Shown here: positions 21,625 through 30,750 of the stretch, in pieces
Position numbering within the stretch: position 1 is the first letter of the stretch
Layout: each line of letters opens with the position of its first letter
Assembly: GCF_000384295.1 (NCBI RefSeq)
Contig: NZ_KB913037.1
Location: 1,221,975-1,285,974, forward strand
Length of the DNA: 64,000 bases
From: Amycolatopsis balhimycina FH 1894
GTDB taxonomy: Bacteria; Actinomycetota; Actinomycetes; Mycobacteriales; Pseudonocardiaceae
Direction of reading: 5' to 3'
Position numbers and translations under genes: made by a program
Notes under the pieces: model-generated
The model's input: the letters and a program-made list of their open reading frames with translations, nothing else
Databases searched by the model: none
Told to the model about the DNA's origin: nothing

Positions 21625-21640
21625 TGTGTGAGCGTTAACA
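21625..21640. promoter_or_regulatory. LacI-type operator between expansin and GH44
   Basis: TGTGTGAGCGTTAACA matches the site at 18923-18938 in 14 of 16 positions and has the same palindromic layout. It lies 81 bases upstream of the expansin start on the minus strand and 139 bases before GH44, so it most likely controls expansin together with GH27. Confidence 0.55.
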
Positions 21641-21741
21641 TACCGACCGTGACGGGCTGGTGCCCGGCCTCGCACTTCGCCACGGAGCACGGCCACACGT
21701 CCGATCGACCGATTGACGACCCGCGCCCTGCGGGTAGCGTA

Positions 21742-21755
21742 TGGGAGCGCTCCCA
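21742..21755. promoter_or_regulatory. Perfect CebR-type operator upstream of GH44
   Basis: TGGGAGCGCTCCCA is a perfect 14-base palindrome and the exact core reported for CebR repressor sites in streptomycetes. The flanking T...A extends the symmetry to 16 bases or more. It ends 23 bases before the GH44 start codon. With the variant at 15310-15323 it ties the two cellulolytic genes to cello-oligosaccharide control. Confidence 0.85.
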
Positions 21756-21778
21756 TACATCGACGTCAGGAGTCTCCG

Positions 21779-23419
21779 ATGGCCGGTCAGCGACGACGTC
21801 ACCTCCGGCCGGGCACGGCGAGTGGCTGTGTCCTGGCCGCGTTGCTGACCACGCAGGCCGTTGCGGCGCCACCGGCTTCCGCCGCCGGGCTCAGCCTGTC
21901 CGTGGACCTGTTCGCGGCCCGGCACGCGATCAGTCCCGACATCTACGGGATGAACGGCGGCGATCCCGCGCTGGTCGCCGAGCTCGGCACCCCGGTCTCG
22001 CGCTGGGGCGGGAACGCGAGCAGCCGGTACAACTTCAAGAACCACACCTACAACACCGGCAGCGACTGGTACTTCGAAAACATCGTGGCCGGGCCGGACA
22101 ACACCCTCGAGGCCTACGTCCAGCGGAACCGCGACCACGGGATCAAGCAGGTGGTCACCGTGCCGATGTCCGGCTGGGTGGCCAAGGACTCACCGTCGTC
22201 GCCGCACGCCTGCGGTTTCCCGGCCACCCGGTTCCCGGCCCAGGACTCGTTCGACCAGTGGGACGCCAACTGCGGCAACGGCAGGCTGAACAACACGAAC
22301 CTCACCGGGGCCGAAGCAGGCGACACCTCCGTCCCGGCGGACGCGTCGTTCGCGGGCGAGATGGTGTCGCACCTGGTCGGCCAGTTCGGCCTGGCGACGC
22401 GCGGCGGTGTGCCGATCTACGAGCTGGACAACGAGCCGGTGCTGTGGAGCTCCACCCACCGCGACGTGCACCCGCAGCCGGTGACCGACGACGAGCTGGG
22501 CGGCAAGAGCACGGCGACCGCCACGGCGATCAAGGCGGCCGATCCGCGGGCGGCGGTGCTCGGCCCGTCGGGCTGGGGCTACTGCGAGTGGGTCGCCTCC
22601 GGGCTGGACGGGTGCGCGCCGGGAGCGGACGCCGCCGCCCACGGCGGGCTCAACCTGTCCCAGTGGTTCCTGAAGAACATGAAGGACGCGAGCAGCGCCG
22701 CCGGCAAGCGGCTCCTCGACTACTTCGACCAGCACTACTACCCCCAGATCAGCGGCGACAAGACCCCCGAAGCCAACGCGCTGCGGCTGCGGTCGACGCG
22801 CTCGCTGTGGGACCCGGACTACGTCGAGGAGTCGTGGATCGGACCGAGCGGGGTCAACGCTCCCCCGCTGCAGTTCATCCGCACGATGAAGAAGTGGGTC
22901 TCGCAGTACGCCCCCGGCACCAAGACCGCGATCACCGAGTACAACTGGGGCGCCTTGGACGACATCAACGGCGCACTGGCCGAGGCCGACGTCCTCGGCA
23001 TCTTCGGCCGCGAGGGCCTCGACCTGGCCACCATCTGGGGCGAACCGAAACCGGCCGACCCCGCCGCGTACGCGTTCCGGATGTACCGCAACTACGACGG
23101 GGCCGGGAGCCGGTTCGGCGACGTCAGCGTGTCGGCCGCCAGCAGCGACCAGGGACAGCTCGCGGTCTACGGCGCGCAGCGCCGCTGCGACGGCGCCCTC
23201 ACCCTGATGGTGATCAACAAGACCGGCACCGAACTCAGTGCCCCATTGTCGATCGCGGGTGCCGCCGGCAGCGCCAAGGCGCAGCGGTTCACCTACAGCC
23301 CGGCCGATCTCTCCTCGATCGTGCGGGGTGCGGATCTCGCCGTGAACCACGGCCGCGTCACGACGACGTACCCGGCGAACTCCATCACCCTGCTGGTCGT
23401 GCCGCAGCACCGGAGCTGA
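21779..23419 (+). CDS. Secreted GH44 endoglucanase/xyloglucanase
   Basis: 546 aa from ATG 21779. A signal peptide (GCVLAALLTTQAVAAPPASA) is followed by the GH44 fold: ISPDIYGMNGGD, RWGGNASSRYNFKN, the acid/base Glu in IYELDNEPVLW, FDQHYYPQ, and the nucleophile Glu in TAITEYNWGALDD. The C-terminal beta-domain (LAVYGAQRRCDGALTLMVINK) is part of the family. No carbohydrate module is attached, unlike many GH44 enzymes. Typical activity is on beta-1,4-glucan and xyloglucan, which suits the neighbouring GH9 and expansin. Control by CebR is inferred from the perfect operator. Confidence 0.92.
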   Translation: MAGQRRRHLRPGTASGCVLAALLTTQAVAAPPASAAGLSLSVDLFAARHAISPDIYGMNGGDPALVAELGTPVSRWGGNASSRYNFKNHTYNTGSDWYFENIVAGPDNTLEAYVQRNRDHGIKQVVTVPMSGWVAKDSPSSPHACGFPATRFPAQDSFDQWDANCGNGRLNNTNLTGAEAGDTSVPADASFAGEMVSHLVGQFGLATRGGVPIYELDNEPVLWSSTHRDVHPQPVTDDELGGKSTATATAIKAADPRAAVLGPSGWGYCEWVASGLDGCAPGADAAAHGGLNLSQWFLKNMKDASSAAGKRLLDYFDQHYYPQISGDKTPEANALRLRSTRSLWDPDYVEESWIGPSGVNAPPLQFIRTMKKWVSQYAPGTKTAITEYNWGALDDINGALAEADVLGIFGREGLDLATIWGEPKPADPAAYAFRMYRNYDGAGSRFGDVSVSAASSDQGQLAVYGAQRRCDGALTLMVINKTGTELSAPLSIAGAAGSAKAQRFTYSPADLSSIVRGADLAVNHGRVTTTYPANSITLLVVPQHRS

Positions 23420-23685
23420 GGGAGCCGCCGCAGGCGAGCATGCGGGCCGCCTGGCGGGAGAGGGAGAGCCGGGCACTGGAGCACGAGCGACCCGGTACGC
23501 GCCGCGGAAACCGGCGGAGGTGGCCCGCGAGCAGTGCACGCTCGCGGGTGCGCACGCGGGCCTACCGTGCCTACGGCCGTGGCTGTTCCGACCGGATCCA
23601 CGCTTTCGCCCGCTCCGGGTGACGACCGGGCCGCCGGGAAGCGCGACTGTGGGCTGGCCGCCGCTCGTCTCCGGAGGGGATTCGC

Positions 23686-24915
23686 ATGGTGCGAGCCACG
23701 CTCACCGATTTCCCGGCTCACCGGTTCCGTAAGCCCCAGCGGAACCGGTCCGCGGCCGCGGACCGGCGGGAGAGCCGCTCCGCCCGGCACCCGTTCCGGG
23801 GACTCGCCGACCGGTTCGGCGCCGGCGCGCAACCGCCGCCGGTCCCGTGGCCGCCCGAGCGCGACCCCGGGACCGGCGGCACCCCCTTTCCCCGCGCGCT
23901 GGTCGTGCTGCTGGGCGCCGCCGCCGCGGTCGTCGTGCTCGCCGGCATCCAGAGCGTCGCCTGGCTCGTCGGCCCGGTCTTCCTCGCCCTCGTCGTCGTG
24001 ATCACCCTCGATCCCGTGCGGAAGTGGCTGCGGGACAAGGGAATGCCGCGCTGGCTGACCGTCACCGTCCTGGTGGTCGCCGTCTACGCGGTGCTGCTCG
24101 CCTTCTTCCTCGTCGTCGTGGTGTCCGTCGCGCAGCTGTCGGTTCTGGTCCCCCGCTACGCCGGGCGGGTCGACGAACTGACGCACGACGGGCTGACCGT
24201 GCTCGGCCGGTTCGGCGTCGGCGAACCGCAGCTGCGCGCCATGCTGTCGTCCGTCGACGCGGGGAAGCTGGTCGGCCTGGCGGGTTCGCTGCTCGCCGGC
24301 GTCGGCGGGCTGGTCACGAACCTGGCCTTCCTGTTCGCCCTCCTGCTGTTCCTCAGCGCCGAAACGGCGTGGGCGGGGCAACGCCTCGGCCGGATCGCGC
24401 AGGACCGGCCGTGGATCTCCGCGGCGCTGCGCGGCTTCGCCTCGGGGACGCGCCGGTACCTGCTCGTGACGACCGTGTTCGGCGGCCTCGTGGCGGCGCT
24501 CGACACCACCGCGCTCGCCCTGCTCGGCGTGCCGGGCGCCCTGCTGTGGGGCCTGCTCGCCTTCGTCACCAACTACATCCCCAACGTGGGCTTCGTGATC
24601 GGGGTGGCCCCGCCCGCGGTCATCGCCCTGCTCGACGGCGGCTGGCGCGACCTGCTCGTGGTGCTCGTCGTCTACGCCGTGCTGAACTTCGTGGTGCAGT
24701 CGCTGGTCCAGCCCCGGTTCGTGGCCGGCTCGGTCGGACTGTCCACTTTGGTCACCGTGCTGGCGCTCGTGTTCTGGACCTGGCTGCTGGGCCCGCTCGG
24801 CGCGATCCTCGCCGTGCCGGCGACCCTGCTGGCCAAGGCGCTGCTGGTGGACGTCGACCCGCGGGCCCGCTGGGCCGACGCACTGCTTTCCGCCCCACGC
24901 CGCGACGAACGGTGA
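23686..24915 (+). CDS. AI-2E/TqsA-family membrane transporter
   Basis: 409 aa with ATG 23686 and GGAGGGGA upstream. A basic, disordered N-terminus of about 65 residues is unusual. It is followed by about eight membrane segments, including ALVVLLGAAAAVVVLAGIQS, WLTVTVLVVAVYAVLLAFFL, and the family-typical TNYIPNVGFVIGVAPPAVIAL and GPLGAILAVPATLLAKALL. Family members export autoinducer-2 in some bacteria or serve as Na+/H+ antiporters in others; the substrate here is unknown. The stop lies 5 bases from the convergent LAL regulator gene. Confidence 0.88.
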   Translation: MVRATLTDFPAHRFRKPQRNRSAAADRRESRSARHPFRGLADRFGAGAQPPPVPWPPERDPGTGGTPFPRALVVLLGAAAAVVVLAGIQSVAWLVGPVFLALVVVITLDPVRKWLRDKGMPRWLTVTVLVVAVYAVLLAFFLVVVVSVAQLSVLVPRYAGRVDELTHDGLTVLGRFGVGEPQLRAMLSSVDAGKLVGLAGSLLAGVGGLVTNLAFLFALLLFLSAETAWAGQRLGRIAQDRPWISAALRGFASGTRRYLLVTTVFGGLVAALDTTALALLGVPGALLWGLLAFVTNYIPNVGFVIGVAPPAVIALLDGGWRDLLVVLVVYAVLNFVVQSLVQPRFVAGSVGLSTLVTVLALVFWTWLLGPLGAILAVPATLLAKALLVDVDPRARWADALLSAPRRDER

Positions 24916-24920
24916 GGGGC

Positions 24921-27467
24921 TCAGGTCAGGCCGTGCTGGCGGGCGACCACGACGGCGGAGCGCCGGTTGTTGACGCCGAGCTTGCCGTAGATGGCCCGCA
25001 CGTGGGTCTTCACCGTGTTGACCGAGACGGTGAGGTCGGAGGCGATCTCGTCCAGCGAACGCTGGGAAGGCAGGCGTTGCAGCACCACCTGTTCGCGATC
25101 GGTCAGGCTGCTGGGCGGGGTGTGCGGGACGAGCCGGCCGTGGACCGCCTGCGCGAACCGGTCGAGCGAGCCGAACCCGCCCGAGTGGTCGATCAGCAGG
25201 TGTCCGACCCGCGGTTCGGCGAGCGCGAACGGCCGTACCAGCCCGTTCGGCCGGGCGAGGGCGAGCGCGCGATCGAGTGCGTGCAACGCCTTGGTCCGCC
25301 GGTGCGACCGCAGCGCGAGCGCGGTTTCGGCGAGGCATCGCTCGACCGGGGTGGCGGGCAGCAGCGAGGTCGCCGACGCGGTCTCCCGCAGGACCGTTTC
25401 GGCCGCGTCGGTTTCGCCGGCGGCGAGGTGGGCGCGGATCCGCAGGACCGCCAGCTCGCCGCTGCCGGGCAGCCGCTCGTGTCCCCAGGCGAGCACCTCC
25501 GCCGCGTGCAGGCCCTCGCGGAGGGCGAGTGCCGCGTGGTACTCGGCGACCGCGCAGACGCCGACGAGCTCGCGCGGCAGCTCCAGGACGGCGAGCCGGT
25601 GCCGCGCCGCGCGCATGACCTGCGAGCCCGCCGTCCGGTCGCCGTCGTCGAACCGGACCATGCCTTCGAAGAACTCGCGCAGCGGCCCCAGCAGCGGCAT
25701 GCCGCCGGGCACCTCCGCCGAGGCCGCTTGGGCCAGTTCCCTGGCCGCGGCGACCGGCTCGGCTCGCATCAGGTCGTCGTAGGCCAGCAGCAGGTGGCAC
25801 TCGGCCACGCCCGGGACCCGGCGCCGGCCGTGCCGTCGCGCGACGGCGAGGGCGCCCGTGCACGCCCGCCGCATCGCCGGGTAGTCGCCGCCGACGGCGG
25901 TGGCGACGGCCAGCACCAGCCTGCTGTGGAGCACGAGATGTTCCAGCCGCTCGCCTTGGGCCAGCCGCAGGGCTTCCTGTGCCTGGGTGACGGCGTGCCG
26001 CCGGGCACCGCGGCGCAGTGACCGGCACGCGCGGTCGAGGTTCACCCAGGCGTCGAGCTCCAGGGGCCGCGGCGCCGGGGTTCCGGTCTCCGGCGGGCGC
26101 GTGCCGGTCACGAAGGCGAAGTGGCGGGCGGCGAGGGGCCACCAGCCGCCGTCCGGCGCGCCGAGGTCGGCCGCGGCTTCGGCGAGCTGCCCGCGCTGGA
26201 TGTTCTCCAGAGCCGACGCCAGCCGCAGCGGCGGGCTCGCGGCGACCGTCTCGGCGCCCAGGTAGGTGAGCGCGACGCGCACCGGTTCCCCGTCGCCGGC
26301 GAGGACTTGCCGCACCGCGTGGTCCCGGGCCAGGGTGAGGACGCGCCGCCGGTCCCGGCCGGCCACGGCGTGCCGGAGTGCTTCCCCGAACCGGCCTTCG
26401 CCGGCGTACCACCGCGCGGCGATCCCGTGCAGCCGCGGCACCCGCCGTGGGTCCCGCCGGGCCAGGTCCGCACGCAGGAAGGCGCGCAGCAATGGCGGGA
26501 GCCGGTAGGTGCCGGCCGGGGTGCGCGTGACGAGCCCCATCGCCCGCTCGAGGTCGTCCAAGCGCGCCCCGGCCTCCGGGCAGCCCGAGAGGCGGACGGC
26601 GAGGGCCGCGCTCGCCGTGTCGCAGACACTGAGGCACCGCAGCAGATCCGACGTCGGTTCGGGCAGTCGCGAAAGCACTTCGTCCGCGAAGAACCGCGCC
26701 ACGGCGCGATCGTCACCGGTGACGGAAGCGACGAGCGCGTCGGCGTCGTCCGCTTCGCGCGCCGACACCGCGGCCCAGCCGAGGGCGGCGGCCCAGCCGG
26801 CCGTGCGTTCGGTGAGCTCGCGGAGGCGGTCGTCGGCCACCACGGCGCCCGTGGCCCGCAGCAGGCTCGCCGTTTCCCGGGTGGTGAACCGGAATTCGCC
26901 CGCCTCCACCCGGGAGAGGCGGCCCTCGACGTGCAGCCGGGCCAGCCGCAGCCGCGGCTCGACCCGGGTGGCCAGCACCAGCCGAAGCCCGGCGGGCAGC
27001 TGATGTGCCAACGCGGCCAGCGCTTCCAGCGGTTCCGGGCGGGAGATCTCCTGGAGGTCGTCCAGCACCAGCCGGACCGGGTGGTCCAGACCGGCGAACG
27101 CGTCCTCCAGGCCGGCCAGGAAGGCCCGCCGCCGCCCGGGCGGCGGCGGGCGGAGCCGGTGCGCGGGGACCCCGGGACAGCGGCGCAACGCACCGAGGAT
27201 CCCCGCCCACAACCGGGACTCGTCGTTGTCTTCCTCGTCCAGGGACAGCCAGGCGACGTCGCGGCCGTCGCCGGCCCAGCCGGCCAGCGCGGTGGTCCGG
27301 CCGGCACCGGCCGGCGCCCGGACCACCGTGACGGGCCGGGCGGTGGCCCGGTCGAACAGCGCGTTCAGCCGCGAGCGGGGGACGAAGATCCCCGGCAGCC
27401 GCGGCACCGCGACCTTGGGCCCGGGAACCGGCCGGAACGGAGTCGTCTTTCGATCGGGCACGTCCAC
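24921..27467 (-). CDS. LAL-family LuxR regulator (MalT-like) with altered Walker A
   Basis: 848 aa. An NTPase module at the N-terminus has the P-loop APAGAGRTTAL near residues 51-61, in which the invariant Lys is Arg57. Walker B is normal (VRLVLDDLQEI). A long helical TPR-like region follows, then a LuxR helix-turn-helix at the C-terminus (LTDREQVVLQRLPSQRSLDEIA, VNTVKTHVRAIYGKL). Such proteins sense an inducer through the ATPase and TPR parts. The other LAL at 31202-33859 keeps GFGKT. The Lys-to-Arg change should weaken ATP hydrolysis. Neighbours are membrane and stress proteins; targets are unknown. The GTG start at 27467 is the first available. Confidence 0.88.
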   Translation of the reverse strand: MDVPDRKTTPFRPVPGPKVAVPRLPGIFVPRSRLNALFDRATARPVTVVRAPAGAGRTTALAGWAGDGRDVAWLSLDEEDNDESRLWAGILGALRRCPGVPAHRLRPPPPGRRRAFLAGLEDAFAGLDHPVRLVLDDLQEISRPEPLEALAALAHQLPAGLRLVLATRVEPRLRLARLHVEGRLSRVEAGEFRFTTRETASLLRATGAVVADDRLRELTERTAGWAAALGWAAVSAREADDADALVASVTGDDRAVARFFADEVLSRLPEPTSDLLRCLSVCDTASAALAVRLSGCPEAGARLDDLERAMGLVTRTPAGTYRLPPLLRAFLRADLARRDPRRVPRLHGIAARWYAGEGRFGEALRHAVAGRDRRRVLTLARDHAVRQVLAGDGEPVRVALTYLGAETVAASPPLRLASALENIQRGQLAEAAADLGAPDGGWWPLAARHFAFVTGTRPPETGTPAPRPLELDAWVNLDRACRSLRRGARRHAVTQAQEALRLAQGERLEHLVLHSRLVLAVATAVGGDYPAMRRACTGALAVARRHGRRRVPGVAECHLLLAYDDLMRAEPVAAARELAQAASAEVPGGMPLLGPLREFFEGMVRFDDGDRTAGSQVMRAARHRLAVLELPRELVGVCAVAEYHAALALREGLHAAEVLAWGHERLPGSGELAVLRIRAHLAAGETDAAETVLRETASATSLLPATPVERCLAETALALRSHRRTKALHALDRALALARPNGLVRPFALAEPRVGHLLIDHSGGFGSLDRFAQAVHGRLVPHTPPSSLTDREQVVLQRLPSQRSLDEIASDLTVSVNTVKTHVRAIYGKLGVNNRRSAVVVARQHGLT

Positions 27468-27566
27468 CTCTCGGCTGTCGGGAGAGTTCGCCCCGGTTCC
27501 GCGGTCGACGCCGGACGGAGGCCACGACTGTACTGATCACCGGCGTCCCACCGGGACGCCGGGGGG

Positions 27567-28028
27567 TCACCAGATTTCGTAGGTGGCTTCGTCTCCGTGC
27601 ACGATGACGGCCCAGATCACGAGGACGTCGAGAGCGATCACGATGACGCCCCAGAACGGGTACGCGGACAGGAAAGCCAGCTGTGCCAGTGCGTTGAACC
27701 CGGCCAGCGCGACCGTGACGACCCTGGCCCACTGCGCGCCGGTGAGCAGCGCGATGCCGGTGAGCACGACGAGCACGCCGACGACGAAGTGGAGCCAGCC
27801 CCATCCGGTCAGGGTGAAGACGAGCAGCCCGGACGGGCCGACGACGTAGTAGTCCTTGTCGAACAGCGCGACCAGGCCTTCGATCACGTTGAACAGTCCG
27901 GCCAGGACGGTGATCGCCCCCGCGAACCAGATCCAGCCGACCCGCCGCGACCGGGCGACGGCCGGCTCCGGCGGGAGGGGTGCCCTGGCACCGGTCGTTC
28001 CGGCCCGGGGGTGCATGGGTTCGGTCAT
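27567..28028 (-). CDS. DUF7144-like four-helix membrane protein
   Basis: 153 aa from ATG 28028 with GAAGAGAGATC upstream. Four hydrophobic helices follow a Pro-rich N-terminus (WIWFAGAITVLAGLFNVIEG, LLVFTLTGWGWLHFVVGVLV, a third around TGAQWARVVTVALAGFNALA, and GVIVIALDVLVIWAVIVHG). This is the layout of small actinobacterial DUF7144 proteins, a name recalled from memory. Function is unknown; homologues often lie among stress and universal-stress genes. It is divergent from the DUF1269 gene and may share its control region at 28029-28232. Confidence 0.78.
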   Translation of the reverse strand: MTEPMHPRAGTTGARAPLPPEPAVARSRRVGWIWFAGAITVLAGLFNVIEGLVALFDKDYYVVGPSGLLVFTLTGWGWLHFVVGVLVVLTGIALLTGAQWARVVTVALAGFNALAQLAFLSAYPFWGVIVIALDVLVIWAVIVHGDEATYEIW

Positions 28029-28232
28029 GATCTCTCTTCCTCGTTCGTCGACGGGGCTGCGGACCCGGGCGATCATGGTCGGTGGCCCGTCCGCCGGTCC
28101 TCGCCCGCCCGAGGTGAGATCGGGTCGCCCGATCGCCGGAGGTCAGCGGCTCACACGACGTGGGCGATGCCGCGCTCCGGCGTCCGGGAAACAGTGCGGC
28201 GTGACCACCGATCCCGGACTGAGGAGGACGTC

Positions 28233-28739
28233 GTGTCCACGTTGACCGTCTGGCGGTTCCCGACCGTCGAAGGTGCCGAAAACGCACTAGATCTGCTCAA
28301 GCAGCTGCAGAAGCAGCAACTGATCTCGATCGCCGACGCGGCTTACGTGACGTGGCCGGAGGGACGGAAGAAGCCGAAGACCAAGGATCTCGGCTCCCTG
28401 ACCGGTGCCGGCGCCCTCGGCGGGGCCTTCTGGGGCCTGCTGTTCGGCCTGATCTTCCTCGTCCCGCTGCTGGGCGTGGCCGTCGGCGCGGCGATCGGGG
28501 CGCTGACCGGGTCGCTGAGCCACGTCGGGATCGACGAAGAGTTCATCGAAACCGTCCGGGCCCAGGTCACCCCCGGGACGTCCGCGCTGTTCGTGATGTC
28601 CCAGGACACCGTGCTCGACCGGGTCGTCGAGCCGTTCAAGGAAACCGGCGCCACGTTGCTGAACACCAACCTGTCCGACGTGGAGGAGGCCCGGCTGCGC
28701 GACGCCTTCGGCGAGTCCCCGCAGCCGGAACCGCGGTAG
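28233..28739 (+). CDS. DUF1269 membrane-associated protein
   Basis: 168 aa from GTG 28233 after GAGGAGGACG. The opening LTVWRFPTVEGAENALDLL and the Gly/Ala-rich double hydrophobic stretch (GALGGAFWGLLFGLIFLVPLLG, with VAVGAAIGALTGSL) are diagnostic. The end (PGTSALFVMSQDTVLDRVVE) is also typical. The fold resembles glycine-zipper membrane proteins of unknown function that are often stress-induced. It is probably independent of the genes behind it. Confidence 0.85.
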   Translation: MSTLTVWRFPTVEGAENALDLLKQLQKQQLISIADAAYVTWPEGRKKPKTKDLGSLTGAGALGGAFWGLLFGLIFLVPLLGVAVGAAIGALTGSLSHVGIDEEFIETVRAQVTPGTSALFVMSQDTVLDRVVEPFKETGATLLNTNLSDVEEARLRDAFGESPQPEPR

Positions 28740-29086
28740 CGCACGGGAAAGTTCCGCGGGCCGGACCGCGGCGGCGCCCCCGAGCGCCGCCGCGGCCACC
28801 CTGCGGGAGGCCGGCCCGCCCCGGTCGCTCCCCCGAGAGCGCCACGGGGCAGGCCTGGCTGATGGCGAAGCGAGGCGCCGAGCACGCGGCGGACGCCACC
28901 GGGAAGATCCCCCGTGACCCACCCACCGGGACGCCGCGGCCACTCGCCGTCCCCTTCGTCATCACCGCACCTCCACGGCTCACCCTGCGGCTCGCGCCGC
29001 TCCCGGTCGTCACCCGCGGTGGATGACTCCCGCTTCACCCCCGGCGGGCGACGCCCCGGCGGGTTTCGCGGCCGACGATCCGTCGC
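28740..29086. other. 347-base region without a well-supported gene
   Basis: A plus-strand frame at 28862-29026 (54 codons, starting MAKRGAEHAADATGKIPRDP) has a plausible basic N-terminus but no clear ribosome site, and its second half is low-complexity Pro/Leu/Arg. Minus-strand frames here are shadows. No hairpin or operator stood out. Confidence 0.35.
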
Positions 29087-30460
29087 ATGCCTCTCACCGA
29101 CCAGAAGACCGACCAGAAGACCGTGGCGCCCGACGTACGGATCACCCGGGCCCGCGCCGCCCGCGCCGCCGTGCCCCTCGCCGGCCACGCGGAGTTCCCC
29201 AGCCCCGTCCGGCGCGCCGATCCCCTCACCCTGCTGGCCCGGCAGGACACCGGCCGGGTCCCGGAACTGCGGCCGCTGCGCTACGGCCGGATGGCCGCCT
29301 CACCACTGGCCTGCTTCCGCGGGGCCGCGCTGCCGGCGGCGGCCGACCTGGCGCTGACCCCGCGCACCGGATTCACGGTCCAGGCCTGCGGAGACGCCCA
29401 GCTGGCCAACTTCGGTCTGTCCACCGCCCAGGGCCGGCGGCTGGTCTTCGACTTCGCCGACTTCGGCGAAACCCTGCCCGCGCCCTGGGAATGGGACGTC
29501 AAACGGCTGGCCGCGAGCTTCGAGGTCACCGGCCGGGAGTGCGGGCACCCGGCGGCACAGCGCCGGCGCGCGGTGCTCGCCGCGGTCGAGTCCTACCGCC
29601 TGGCGATGCACGACTTCGCGCGCCGCACGTCGCTCGACATCTTCTTCGCCCCGGCCGACGCCCGGACGCTGCGCGTGGTCGCGGCCCACCGGCTCGGACC
29701 CGCGAGACGCCCCGCCCCGGGCGCGCACCTCACCGAAATCCGTGACGGCCACCTGCGCCTGGCCGCCGGTGGTCCGCTGGTCGTGCCGGCGGGCCGGCTC
29801 GCCGGTGACGGCGACCCGGCCACGCTCACCGACCGCCTGGGCGCCGTGCTCTCGCGGTACCGCCGCACTCTCGGCCCCGCGCGGCGGGCCTTGCTGGACC
29901 GCTACCGGCTGGCCGACGCGGCACGCACGGCCACCGGGCCGGGCGACGCCGGCACGCGGTGCTGGGTGGTGCTGCTCGTGCGGACGGGCACCGGGGATCC
30001 GCTCTTCCTGCAGCTGAAGGAGGCCGGGCCGTCGGTGCTGCAGGAGTACACCGGCGCCGCGGTGCCGGGCGGGCCCGGGCGGCGCGTGGTCGCCGGGCAG
30101 CGCCGGATCCAGGCCATCGGGGACGTCTTCCTCGGCTGGGCCCGCGCCTCGGGTTTCGGGGGCGGGGACCGCGAATTCCACGTCCGCCGGCTGCGTGACG
30201 GGCGCGACGCCGTCGACGTCACGACGATGACGCCGGACATCCTGCGCGCCCACGCCCGGCTGTGCGGGTGGACGGTGGCCCGGGCGCACGCGCGCACCGG
30301 GGACGCGCTCGCGATCGCCGCGTACCTCGGGTCGGGTCCGGCGTTCGCCGAAGCCGTCCGGGAGTTCGCGGTGTCCTGCGCCGACCAGAACGAACGCGAC
30401 CACGCCGCGCTGCGCCAGGCGATCCGGCTCGGCCGCGTGTCGGCGGCGGCCGGCTCGTGA
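29087..30460 (+). CDS. DUF2252 protein (kinase-like fold)
   Basis: 457 aa. It has FPSPVRRADPLTLLARQDTG-like N-terminal segments, then VQACGDAQLANFGL and LVFDFADFGETLPAPWEWDVKRLA, the HGD-N and DFxDF hallmarks that make DUF2252 resemble aminoglycoside-phosphotransferase-type kinases (here CGD replaces HGD). Later PLFLQLKEAGPSVLQEY and GQRRIQAIGDVFLGW are also conserved. The biochemical activity of the family is not established to my knowledge. It is a cytosolic protein. The start lies directly after a GC-rich gap with no obvious ribosome site, so the first few residues are uncertain. Confidence 0.85.
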   Translation: MPLTDQKTDQKTVAPDVRITRARAARAAVPLAGHAEFPSPVRRADPLTLLARQDTGRVPELRPLRYGRMAASPLACFRGAALPAAADLALTPRTGFTVQACGDAQLANFGLSTAQGRRLVFDFADFGETLPAPWEWDVKRLAASFEVTGRECGHPAAQRRRAVLAAVESYRLAMHDFARRTSLDIFFAPADARTLRVVAAHRLGPARRPAPGAHLTEIRDGHLRLAAGGPLVVPAGRLAGDGDPATLTDRLGAVLSRYRRTLGPARRALLDRYRLADAARTATGPGDAGTRCWVVLLVRTGTGDPLFLQLKEAGPSVLQEYTGAAVPGGPGRRVVAGQRRIQAIGDVFLGWARASGFGGGDREFHVRRLRDGRDAVDVTTMTPDILRAHARLCGWTVARAHARTGDALAIAAYLGSGPAFAEAVREFAVSCADQNERDHAALRQAIRLGRVSAAAGS

Positions 30461-30477
30461 GCGGCCGCGCGGTCCCG

Positions 30478-30750
30478 TCACGCGGTCGCGCCGTCCACCG
30501 ATCGGGGGAGTTCCCGGACCCGATGGACGGACTCCACGTGCATCCCGAGTGTCTCGAGCCTGCGCAAAATCTCCGGAACGTCCCGGGAGTCCGCCACCGT
30601 ACCGAAAACTATCGTCTCGGGCGGAACGGGCACGACGAGCACGCCGCGGATATCGGCGACCCCTTCGGCGGCCCGATCCGGAATGGCACCGCAGCCCCGG
30701 AAGACGTAATTCGCCCCGGCCCCGAAGCCGAGGACGTCCGCCCGGCTCAC
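30478..30750 (-). CDS. Small protein of unknown function (90 aa), coupled to upstream membrane gene
   Basis: The GTG at 30750 overlaps the TGA of the upstream gene by four bases. The product (ADVLGFGAGANYVFRGCGAI, VLVVPVPPETIVFGTVA, VPEILRRLETLGMHVESVHR) looks like a small alpha/beta domain with convincing hydrophobic alternation. No known family is recognised. The stop is 17 bases from the convergent DUF2252 gene. Confidence 0.5.
   Translation of the reverse strand: MSRADVLGFGAGANYVFRGCGAIPDRAAEGVADIRGVLVVPVPPETIVFGTVADSRDVPEILRRLETLGMHVESVHRVRELPRSVDGATA

Noticed and set aside
18963..21872. A 969-codon open frame on the minus strand
   Set aside because: It is antisense to GH27 and crosses the expansin gene in another frame; the translation is Arg/Gly/Val-rich without any domain. 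This is a high-GC shadow frame.
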